Below are positions 1 to 5,706 of a stretch of 6,939 nucleotides of DNA, piece by piece. Position 1 is the first letter of the stretch; each line of letters opens with the position of its first letter. The translations under genes and the position numbers were made by a program. A model generated the notes under the pieces. The model ran no database searches. It was not told where the DNA came from and was given only the letters and a program-made list of their open reading frames with translations. This DNA comes from Ruminococcus sp. UBA4350 (lineage in GTDB: Bacteria; Bacillota; Clostridia; Oscillospirales; Ruminococcaceae), in the NCBI GenBank assembly GCA_002394125.1, contig DGSY01000201.1:1-6939 (forward strand), written 5' to 3'.

Positions 1-67
1 GAGAGCGAAACTCCCCCAGCGTTCCGAAAGCGAAGAAAAATGAGGCTCATGCCAGCAAAGCTGTCAA

Positions 68-100
68 GGGGAAGAAACCCCGAAGGGGGTTGCTTTCCCC
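68..100. repeat. GC-rich imperfect hairpin
   Basis: The inner arms AACCCC and GGGGTT flank a short GAA-containing loop, and the outer arms GGGGAA and TTCCCC extend the stem with small internal mismatches. No T-tract follows directly; the first T-rich run on the plus strand is about 12 nt further on (CTTTT, 111-115). It is therefore a poor intrinsic terminator by itself. It could terminate a gene to the left, or be structure within a dispersed element. Confidence 0.4.
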
Positions 101-111
101 ATTCACCGATC

Positions 112-133
112 TTTTGCACCACTGAATGCAAAA
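112..133. repeat. Inverted repeat TTTTGCA / TGCAAAA
   Basis: Two perfect 7-nt arms (112-118 and 127-133) are separated by 8 nt. The site is AT-rich and is followed on the plus strand by more A-rich sequence, so it is not a standard plus-strand terminator. It lies just downstream of the GC-rich hairpin. Its role is unknown; it may be a minor structural element or chance. Confidence 0.3.
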
Positions 134-204
134 ACAAAAATGCAAGCCCATATCTTTAACTCCCTGATTCATCCGCTTCCCCTCATATTGATGTACCAAT
201 TAAA

Positions 205-328
205 TCTTGAAGAATAGATGCGCAGGATTTTTGTCGTGAGACAAGGCAGAAAGCCGCCGCCTTGCTGACGCAAGGCAAGGATTTCTAACGCAGTATCACG
301 GCAAAAAGACAAGCAGATATCTTCAAGA
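205..328. repeat. Structured segment bounded by 9-bp inverted repeat
   Basis: TCTTGAAGA at 205-213 is the exact reverse complement of TCTTCAAGA at 320-328. Inside lie two compact hairpins. At 229-246 the core TTGTC/GACAA pairs around a GTGA loop (a GNRA-type tetraloop in RNA), extended by two G-T wobbles. At 259-276 GCCTTGC/GCAAGGC pairs around TGAC. This arrangement could be a small non-coding RNA, a MITE-like dispersed repeat or merely intergenic structure. I see no terminator or clear promoter that would mark it as an RNA gene. Confidence 0.3.
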
Positions 329-354
329 GATAGTTGGGACATCAATAATAACAC

Positions 355-383
355 TCGTCAGCTTCACCGGAACAGGTTGACGA
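355..383. promoter_or_regulatory. Candidate operator overlapping the -35 box
   Basis: TCGTCAGCTT (355-364) and AGGTTGACGA (374-383) form an imperfect inverted repeat with 9 nt between arms. Eight of ten positions are complementary, including an outer perfect hexamer TCGTCA/TGACGA. The right arm covers the -35 hexamer of the transporter operon. A dimeric repressor bound here would be placed to block RNA polymerase. No regulator gene is present in the window and the motif matches no operator I can name, so this is a positional inference. Confidence 0.35.
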
Positions 384-405
384 ATTTTGTGAAAAGTGTT
401 ATAAT
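377..405 (+). promoter_or_regulatory. SigA-type promoter of the sugar ABC operon
   Basis: TTGACG at 377-382 (5 of 6 to consensus) and TATAAT at 400-405 (6 of 6) are separated by exactly 17 nt. Transcription would start near 412, giving a leader of only about 24 nt before the GTG start at 436. That leaves no room for a riboswitch, so control is expected at initiation or by readthrough from outside. An imperfect inverted repeat overlaps the -35 box. Confidence 0.85.
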
Positions 406-420
406 AATAACAGCAATCAA

Positions 421-438
421 AAAGGAGATGAGTCTGTG
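421..438 (+). promoter_or_regulatory. Ribosome binding site setting a GTG start
   Basis: AAAGGAG at 421-427 lies 8 nt before the GTG at 436-438, an ideal distance. The competing ATG at 428-430 touches the Shine-Dalgarno sequence and is in another frame. The GTG start places a normal positively charged signal-peptide N-terminus (Arg-Lys-Arg) at the front of the lipoprotein. Confidence 0.85.
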
Positions 439-1725
439 CGAAAACGAATTTTGTGTACGGCTGTCAGTGCGGCGCTGCTTTTCAGTCTGACCGGCTGTGC
501 AGCCGGTGACAAGCCCTATGTATACTATCTCAATTTCAAGCCGGAGGCGGATGCTGCATGGCAGCAGCTCGCAAAGGAATACACCGCTTTGACCGGCGTT
601 CCGGTCAAGATCGTGACGGCTGCTTCCAATTCCTATTCCGATACCCTCGCGGCGCAGATGAACAAGACCTCCCCGCCGACGCTGTTCATCTGCGGCAGTG
701 AGCAGGATCTCGAAAGCTGGGACGGTTATGCCTATGACCTGACCGGCTCGAAGCTCGCGGCGCAGCTGGACACCGATCAGTACTGTCTCTATGGCAGGGA
801 CGGTGCGCTCTCTGCGATCGGCTTTTGCTATGAGGTCTACGGTCTGATCGTCAATATCCCGCTGCTGGAGCGTGCGGGGCATTCGCTGGATGAGATCCGC
901 AGCTTTGCATCGCTGAAGGCTGCCGCGGAGGATATCCATGCGCGGCGCGATGCGCTCGGATATGATGCGTTTACATCGTCCGGACTCGACAGTTCCTCCT
1001 CGTGGCGGTTTTCCGGACATCTGGCCAATCTCCCGCTCTATTACCAGTTTCAGGAGAACGGTACAATCCGGCAGCCCGCGGAGATCAGCCGCAGCGGACT
1101 GGAGCTCTATAAAAATGTATGGGATCTGTATATTCAGAACAGCACCGTGACGGGCGGAGAGCTTGCGGCAGCGACCGGCAATATGGCCGAGGAGGAATTC
1201 GGCAGCGGCAAAGCAGTATTCTATCAGAACGGCAGCTGGGAATATGCGGCACTGACCGATCCTGCGCGCTTTGCGATGAAGCCGGAGGATCTGACGATGA
1301 TCCCGATCTACTGCGGCGCGGAGGGCGAAGAAAACGCCGGTCTCTGCTGCGGAACGCAGAATTACTGGACAGTGAATGCGAAGGCTACGCAGGAGAGTAT
1401 TGATGCAACGATCGACTTTCTGACATGGGTCGTCACTGCGGAGGACGGCAAACGGATGCTGGAGGAACAGTTCGGCGAGACGCCGTTCAAAGACAGCTAC
1501 CAGACGCAGAATGTGTTCTTTCAGGCTGCGAATGACTATCGTGAGGCGGGAAAGAAGCATCTTTCATGGTCATTCCTTATGACACCGAATCCGGATGTCT
1601 GGCGCAGCGGCGTGACCTCTGCCCTGCTGGAATATTCCGCAGGGCGCGGCAGCTGGGATGCAGTCGAAACTGCGTTTGTCAGCGGCTGGGCATATCAGTA
1701 TAAGCTCGAACACTGCATTCTGTAA
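436..1725 (+). CDS. Extracellular solute-binding lipoprotein of a CUT1-type carbohydrate ABC importer
   Basis: A 429-residue substrate-binding protein, expected to be anchored to the outer face of the membrane and to deliver an oligosaccharide to the two permeases that follow. Residues 1-20 form a lipoprotein signal peptide (charged MRKR, hydrophobic core) ending in the lipobox LTGC, with Cys21 as the lipidated residue. The body matches the SBP_bac_1 family: the hallmark segment FGSGKAVFYQNGSW (255-268) and a C-terminal TAEDGKRMLEEQFG stretch (334-347) are typical. Length is normal for the family. Aromatic residues such as Trp190, Trp268, Trp311 and Trp379 could stack on sugar rings. The mature protein has seven cysteines besides Cys21 (86, 117, 131, 293, 304, 305, 427), which is many for an exported domain. 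The GTG start is fixed by a good ribosome binding site. The substrate cannot be read from sequence; pectic oligosaccharide is suggested only by the neighbouring pectate lyase. Confidence 0.92.
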   Translation: MRKRILCTAVSAALLFSLTGCAAGDKPYVYYLNFKPEADAAWQQLAKEYTALTGVPVKIVTAASNSYSDTLAAQMNKTSPPTLFICGSEQDLESWDGYAYDLTGSKLAAQLDTDQYCLYGRDGALSAIGFCYEVYGLIVNIPLLERAGHSLDEIRSFASLKAAAEDIHARRDALGYDAFTSSGLDSSSSWRFSGHLANLPLYYQFQENGTIRQPAEISRSGLELYKNVWDLYIQNSTVTGGELAAATGNMAEEEFGSGKAVFYQNGSWEYAALTDPARFAMKPEDLTMIPIYCGAEGEENAGLCCGTQNYWTVNAKATQESIDATIDFLTWVVTAEDGKRMLEEQFGETPFKDSYQTQNVFFQAANDYREAGKKHLSWSFLMTPNPDVWRSGVTSALLEYSAGRGSWDAVETAFVSGWAYQYKLEHCIL

Positions 1726-1736
1726 GGAGGTGCGAT

Positions 1737-2663
1737 ATGCAGACACAAATCACAAACAGCGGCGTCCGTCGTTCCGTGAAGCGGCTGTTCCCGCTCTTTG
1801 TCCTGCCTGCCCTCATCTGCTTTCTGATGAGCTTTGTCCTGCCGTTCGTGCAGGCCGTCCGGCTTTCCTTCTGCGATTTCAATATCCCGAAGGATGCAGC
1901 ATGGGCAGGCATTCAGAATTACAAAAATGTATTTGCCGATTCCGGCTTCTGGCACGCATTTCTGATGACAATGCTCTTTACGCTGGTCTCGGTCATCGCA
2001 ATCAATGTGCCGGCGTTCTTTCTCGGATATTTTCTGAAGGACAAATTCCGCGGCGTGACGGTCTTCCGGACATCGTTCTTCATTCCGAATCTCATCGGCG
2101 GCGTTGTCCTCGGTTATATCTGGAGTATGCTGTTCGACGGCATTCTCTCATTCTTCGGCAAATACCTGACAGAGAATGCGTCCTTCGGCTTCTGGGGACT
2201 GGTCATCATGGTCGCATGGCAGCAGATCGGCTATATGATGATCATTTACATCGCAGGATTCCAGTCGGTGCCGTCGGATATGCTGGAGGCCGCTGATATG
2301 GACGGCGCGACCGATTCACAGAAGCTCTTCCGCATCATCCTGCCGAATATGCTCTCAACGGTATTCGTCTGCACATTTCTGACGCTGACAAACTGCTTCA
2401 AGCTCTTTGACCAGAACCTCGCACTGACCGGCGGAGCGCCGATCCGGACGCTCGCAAACGGAATGCAGATGAAAACAACAGAGCTGCTCGCGCTCAATAT
2501 CTATTCGACCTATAATATCAACCGCTACTGGCACGGAACCGCACAGGCAAAGGCTGTTGTGTTCTTCCTGCTGGTCGGTGCGATCGCAGGAACGCAGCTC
2601 TGGCTGACTCGCGACAAAGATGGATCAGCAGAAAAATCAAAGAAGGGGGCTGCAAAGGCATGA
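1737..2663 (+). CDS. MalF-like carbohydrate ABC transporter permease
   Basis: A 308-residue integral membrane subunit of the same importer, in the family of MalF and UgpA. About six membrane spans are visible (roughly residues 17-40, 73-98, 108-132, 152-174, 205-222 and 270-291). The cytoplasmic EAA loop that docks on the ATPase is clear at 184-203: EAADMDG, then a conserved LP pair. The GIQNYKNVF motif near residue 58 is typical of the first periplasmic loop. The MalF N-terminal extension and large P2 domain of enterobacteria are absent, as usual in Gram-positive homologues. The ribosome binding site AAGGAGGTG overlaps the TAA stop of the binding-protein gene, so translation is probably coupled. 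The C-terminal tail after the last span is short, charged and Lys/Ala-rich. Confidence in family is high; the substrate is unknown. Confidence 0.95.
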   Translation: MQTQITNSGVRRSVKRLFPLFVLPALICFLMSFVLPFVQAVRLSFCDFNIPKDAAWAGIQNYKNVFADSGFWHAFLMTMLFTLVSVIAINVPAFFLGYFLKDKFRGVTVFRTSFFIPNLIGGVVLGYIWSMLFDGILSFFGKYLTENASFGFWGLVIMVAWQQIGYMMIIYIAGFQSVPSDMLEAADMDGATDSQKLFRIILPNMLSTVFVCTFLTLTNCFKLFDQNLALTGGAPIRTLANGMQMKTTELLALNIYSTYNINRYWHGTAQAKAVVFFLLVGAIAGTQLWLTRDKDGSAEKSKKGAAKA

Positions 2664-3493
2664 ACAAAAAACATACCGGAAGAACTGTCTTTTTTGCAGT
2701 GCTCTTTGTGATCTGGCTGCTGCCGGTCATCATCGCACTGCTCAACTCCTTCAAATCAAATGAAGCGATCAATTCCGGCATTTTCACGCTCCCGACAGGC
2801 AAAACATTTGCGGGGCTGGATAATTACCGCAGAGCGCTGACCTTCGGCAATTATCCGTTTCTGCGTTCCTTCCTCTACAGCCTGTTCATCAGCATCACAT
2901 CGACGGCGCTGATCCTGCTCTGCTGCTCGATGTCAGCATGGTATATCGTCCGCGTCAACAGCCGCTTTTCGCGGTTCTTCTACGCGCTCTGTCTGTTCTC
3001 GCTGGCCGTGCCGTTTCAGATGGTCATGTTCACGCTGTCCTCGGATGCGAGCCGCTTCGGACTGGATACGCCGTTCACGATCCCGCTTGTCTATCTCGGC
3101 TACGGCGCGGGAATGTCGATCTTCATGTTCACGGGCTTTGTCAGAAGCGTGCCGTATGACATTGAGGAGGCTGCGATCATTGACGGCTGCGGCCCGATCC
3201 GGACATTCTTTCTTGTGGTGCTGCCGATGCTCAGACCGGTCATTGTTTCGGTCGGCATTTTGCAGCTGATGTGGATCTGGAACGATTATCTGCTCCCCTA
3301 TCTCGTTCTGGATATGACAGAATACCGCACAATCCCGATCCATGTGCAGTATCTCAAGGGAAGCTACGGCAGCGTGGATCTCGGCGCATCGCTCGCGGTG
3401 ATCGTCATGTCGCTGCTGCCGATCATGATCGTCTATATGCTCTGCCAGAAGCATATTGTCAGGGGCATCACCGCGGGCGCCGTGAAGGGCTGA
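2660..3493 (+). CDS. MalG-like carbohydrate ABC transporter permease
   Basis: A 277-residue second membrane subunit, expected to pair with the upstream MalF-like protein. Six spans are visible (roughly 8-29, 71-95, 103-124, 139-160, 191-212 and 243-263). The EAA loop is canonical: VPYDIEEAAIIDG at 164-176, followed by the VLP and RP residues near 187-193. The WNDYLLP motif (207-213) and the C-terminal GITAGAVKG are characteristic of MalG-type permeases and show that the protein is complete. The ATG overlaps the preceding stop as ATGA, and a GGGGG ribosome binding site lies about 10 nt upstream, so the two permeases are translationally coupled. No ATPase gene follows. In many Firmicutes such CUT1 systems share one MsmX/MsiK-type ATPase encoded elsewhere, and that is the likely case here. 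Confidence 0.95.
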   Translation: MNKKHTGRTVFFAVLFVIWLLPVIIALLNSFKSNEAINSGIFTLPTGKTFAGLDNYRRALTFGNYPFLRSFLYSLFISITSTALILLCCSMSAWYIVRVNSRFSRFFYALCLFSLAVPFQMVMFTLSSDASRFGLDTPFTIPLVYLGYGAGMSIFMFTGFVRSVPYDIEEAAIIDGCGPIRTFFLVVLPMLRPVIVSVGILQLMWIWNDYLLPYLVLDMTEYRTIPIHVQYLKGSYGSVDLGASLAVIVMSLLPIMIVYMLCQKHIVRGITAGAVKG

Positions 3494-3524
3494 GCTGTGG
3501 AGCTGAGAATACTCCGACAGCTCA
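3491..3524. terminator. Stem-loop starting at the operon stop codon
   Basis: TGAGCTGT (3491-3498) pairs with ACAGCTCA (3517-3524), and GGAG (3499-3502) pairs with CTCC (3512-3515). One G at 3516 is bulged and the loop is 9 nt. The first three bases are the TGA stop of the MalG-like gene. No T-tract follows on the plus strand, so it may be a 3'-end stabilising structure or part of a two-hairpin terminator, not a classical terminator alone. Confidence 0.45.
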
Positions 3525-3541
3525 TAGTGATACAATAAATT

Positions 3542-3576
3542 TGAGCCGGTGAAGAAATACAATCTTCACCGGCTCA
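3542..3576. terminator. Shared bidirectional terminator hairpin between convergent genes
   Basis: A perfect 14-bp stem: TGAGCCGGTGAAGA at 3542-3555 pairs with TCTTCACCGGCTCA at 3563-3576 around the 7-nt loop AATACAA. It sits between the MalG-like stop (3493) and the pectate lyase stop (3658), so both convergent units reach it. On the minus strand it is followed by the moderately U-rich AATTTATTG; on the plus strand it is followed by CTCTATG, a poor U-tract. It is therefore a better terminator for the lyase than for the transporter operon. Confidence 0.7.
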
Positions 3577-3657
3577 CTCTATGCTGTGTATTCAGTTATC
3601 ATTCAAATAAACGAAGCACATAGCGGTTTCATCAGCACACAATTATGAGCGTTCATT

Positions 3658-5442
3658 TCAAATCAAGCGCTTCAAAAGTGTCATGTCAACGGCATTGACT
3701 GTGCCGTCCGCATTCAGATCAGCCGCTGCACCCTGTTCCGCAGTCAGGCTGCTCTCTGTCAGCAGGAATTGCTGCATCAGCACGGCATCCGCTTTGTCAC
3801 AAATGCCGTCTGCATTGATATCGCCTGTCACGGTCTCAGCGGGCGGGTCGATCTGACCGCCGACAGCGGTTGTCCCGCTGACTGCTGTATTCTCATGCAA
3901 TGTGCCGCCCTCTGCTGCAAACAGCGCCTTCAGTTTCGCGGTATCCGTTTCAAGGATATAGTCTCCGGCAGGGATATACGAAAGCGCCGGATTCGTGTCA
4001 AAATCGGGATACTTGTTGCTGTTGGATACAGCATCCGTTTTAGCGCTGACCACGGTTCCGGTTGTCTCATGCTCGCAGTTGACAAAGGCATCCTGAAAGC
4101 TCTTGATCGCGCCGCCGGACTTGATGACCGTGCAGTCATCGCAGTTTTCAAAAAGATTGTATTCCGAGAAGAAATAGGATTTCGCACGCGAATCCTGCCC
4201 GACATCCGTCTGGTGCTCATAAATGTTATTGTAAATATGGATGTTCGCATTTCTTGCCATCGGCCCTCTCGCCGCACAGTCCTTCCAGTAATTGTGGTGG
4301 AAGCTGATGTTATACTGGAGATTGCTGTCGTTTGCACCGACAAGATTGGTTTTGTGGTAGCCGTCATAGAGATTATAGCTGTTCGTGAAATACTGTCCGC
4401 GCTTGAAATCGCAGGCACCGTCGCCCTGCTTTTTATCGGATTCTGCCGGATTCGCAATATTCGGAACATAGAATTCATTGTGATGGATCCAGCAGCGCTC
4501 CACGGATGCCGTCACGGTATCACCGGCCTGTGCGCCCTCCATTCCGACCGCATCCTCCGGCACGTTCCGGAATGCCAGATTCCGGACCTCAAAGCTTTTG
4601 CCAAGCTCCGGTGCGGCATCCTCGCAGATAAAGTGGAATCCCCAGCCGTCGATGCAGGCATCCGTTCCGATGCCCTCGATCGTGATATCCTTTCCGGATT
4701 TCATACGCGCCATGCAGCCGTTATCGCCCTTTGCGCCGCCGAAATCCGTGGTGTTATATGCGGTCAGACCGTAAGGCGCAGTGACATCCCCGATGATGCG
4801 GATGACCAGCGGCGTGCCGTCCTCTGCGAGCTTGCGGATGATGCCGCTGTTCGTATTGGTCACAGTGCTGCCGCCGGAGGTTTTCCCGCCGCCGGCATCC
4901 TGTCCAGCGGAATTCAGAATATTGCCGATGCCGGTGACGGTCGTGCCGTCTTTAGATGTAACAGAAACGCTGTCCTTGTTTTCATCCGTCACATAGAGAA
5001 TGACTGCATCCGGCTTCAGCAGGCCGCTGTCCTGATATGCACCGACGCCCTCCGTATACTGAAAATGCGCATAGCCGGAGCGATCCTGTGCGCTGACCGG
5101 AATGCCGCTCTGCACGACCGTACCCTTTGCGGTGGAAAGCGTCAGATCGTAGGTTCCCGCCGGGAGTCCCGGAATATCCACCCGAAGCCCCGAAGCCGTA
5201 TCGCGCACCAGATAGGTCAGATCATCGCCTGTCAGTGTGCCGGATGCTGTTCCGGCATACGAAACGCCGGTCACATCTGCGTCTGTCAGTCCTGCAAAGA
5301 CGGCGAACAGCGTTTCATTCTTTCCGCCCGCACTGACAGCAGTCACGGCATCGCTCTCCGCACTGACGGATGTTCTCGCAGCAGTGAATGCTGCAAGGCA
5401 GACTGCAAGGATTCTGGTTTTCTTTGTCTTTCTGTGATTCAT
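3658..5442 (-). CDS. Secreted PL1-family pectate lyase with C-terminal type I dockerin
   Basis: A 594-residue secreted enzyme expected to cleave polygalacturonate by calcium-dependent beta-elimination. Residues 1-28 are a signal peptide (HRKTKKTR, hydrophobic core, likely cleavage after SVSA). About 30-120 looks like a small beta-sandwich domain. The PL1 parallel beta-helix covers about 125-510. Its markers are PEDAVGMEG (295-303), WIHH (318-321), DGACD (341-345), the HKTNLVG segment with Lys364, and the RGPMAR motif with Arg392 and Arg397. The RxPxxR arginines and this lysine correspond to the catalytic and substrate-binding residues of PelC-type lyases. After a short linker, residues 540-594 form a dockerin with two calcium loops: DINADGICDKAD (541-552) and DLNADGTVNAVD (575-586). 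The ATG follows a good GGAGGGG site. A dockerin implies docking onto a cohesin scaffoldin encoded elsewhere. Pectin lyase activity is the main alternative. Confidence 0.95.
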   Translation of the reverse strand: MNHRKTKKTRILAVCLAAFTAARTSVSAESDAVTAVSAGGKNETLFAVFAGLTDADVTGVSYAGTASGTLTGDDLTYLVRDTASGLRVDIPGLPAGTYDLTLSTAKGTVVQSGIPVSAQDRSGYAHFQYTEGVGAYQDSGLLKPDAVILYVTDENKDSVSVTSKDGTTVTGIGNILNSAGQDAGGGKTSGGSTVTNTNSGIIRKLAEDGTPLVIRIIGDVTAPYGLTAYNTTDFGGAKGDNGCMARMKSGKDITIEGIGTDACIDGWGFHFICEDAAPELGKSFEVRNLAFRNVPEDAVGMEGAQAGDTVTASVERCWIHHNEFYVPNIANPAESDKKQGDGACDFKRGQYFTNSYNLYDGYHKTNLVGANDSNLQYNISFHHNYWKDCAARGPMARNANIHIYNNIYEHQTDVGQDSRAKSYFFSEYNLFENCDDCTVIKSGGAIKSFQDAFVNCEHETTGTVVSAKTDAVSNSNKYPDFDTNPALSYIPAGDYILETDTAKLKALFAAEGGTLHENTAVSGTTAVGGQIDPPAETVTGDINADGICDKADAVLMQQFLLTESSLTAEQGAAADLNADGTVNAVDMTLLKRLI

Positions 5443-5469
5443 GATTTCCCCTCCAAAATAAGAATAATC

Positions 5470-5486
5470 GGCAGTCAGATGCTGCC
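5470..5486 (-). promoter_or_regulatory. Leader stem-loop at the predicted 5' end of the lyase mRNA
   Basis: Read on the minus strand, GGCAG and CTGCC pair across a 7-nt loop. The stem begins about where transcription should start from the proposed promoter, and ends about 28 nt before the ATG, clear of the ribosome binding site. A 5'-terminal hairpin could protect the transcript from decay. The stem is only 5 bp, so the role is tentative. Confidence 0.3.
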
Positions 5487-5492
5487 TGTTTT

Positions 5493-5521
5493 ATCTTATC
5501 ATTTATTTTGCATCTTGTACA
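5493..5521 (-). promoter_or_regulatory. Candidate promoter of the pectate lyase gene
   Basis: On the minus strand TGTACA (5521-5516, 4 of 6 to the -35 consensus) and TAAGAT (5498-5493, 4 of 6 to the -10 consensus) are separated by 17 nt in AT-rich DNA. The start point would fall near 5486, giving a leader of about 44 nt. An alternative -10-like TATACT lies at 5556-5551 but lacks a matching -35. The weak hexamers would suit an activator-dependent gene. A small inverted repeat ATGAT-AC-ATCAT (5521-5532) abuts the -35 box and could be a binding site. Confidence 0.4.
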
Positions 5522-5594
5522 TGATACATCATACGGCATTTCTGACAGATAGTATAAGCTATTTCATTGAAGCTGCATTTTTGGATAAACCGAA

Positions 5595-5626
5595 AGAGAC
5601 AGACTGCCAGCCGGCAGTCTGTCTCT
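5595..5626 (-). terminator. Terminator hairpin after the HEAT-repeat gene
   Basis: AGAGACAGACTGCC (5595-5608) pairs perfectly over 14 bp with GGCAGTCTGTCTCT (5613-5626) around the 4-nt loop AGCC. It lies 80 nt beyond the HEAT-repeat stop codon and upstream of the lyase promoter, so it would insulate the lyase from readthrough. On the minus strand the stem is followed by TTCGGTTTAT, a broken U-tract. On the plus strand it is followed by CTTTTATAT, but no plus-strand gene ends here. Confidence 0.75.
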
Positions 5627-5706
5627 CTTTTATATCTGCGTCCGGTATTCTCCTGCATCTTGTTCGTATGCTTTCCGCAATTTCACATCGAGTATGTGTG
5701 CCTGCA

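Larger units (their letters stand above)
1..376. other. Left-edge region without a supported gene
   Basis: No convincing coding region is visible here. The plus-strand frame beginning at base 1 is open to a TAA at 157-159 and could be the tail of an upstream gene. The minus strand is also open from about position 150 leftwards off the edge, with no ribosome binding site in front of it. A 61-codon minus-strand frame (354-169, GTG start) has only a weak purine stretch upstream and no recognisable domain. The region carries several small hairpins, listed separately. It may be an intergenic space or the edge of a dispersed or mobile element; the sequence alone does not decide this. Confidence 0.5.

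Noticed and set aside
169..354. 61-codon minus-strand frame starting with GTG
   Set aside because: Only a weak GGTGAAG-like stretch precedes the start, no domain is recognisable, and it overlays the hairpin-containing segment and the operator region. A small protein cannot be excluded, but I cannot support it.
406..435. Riboswitch or attenuator in the transporter leader
   Set aside because: The leader is only about 24 nt from the predicted start point to the GTG, too short for a riboswitch or attenuator.
364..1560. 398-codon minus-strand open frame opposite the solute-binding protein
   Set aside because: It is an antisense shadow of a clear SBP_bac_1 gene. The product is Arg/Ile/Leu-rich without recognisable motifs, and the coding strand has the promoter, ribosome binding site and lipobox.
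1658..2296. 212-codon plus-strand frame overlapping the binding-protein end and the MalF-like gene
   Set aside because: It is an out-of-frame shadow of the permease gene, has no ribosome binding site, and its product is a Cys/Arg-rich sequence without membrane pattern.
2933..3562. 209-codon minus-strand open frame opposite the MalG-like permease
   Set aside because: It begins inside the terminator hairpin region, its product is rich in His, Asp and Arg with no domain, and it overlaps a complete permease gene.
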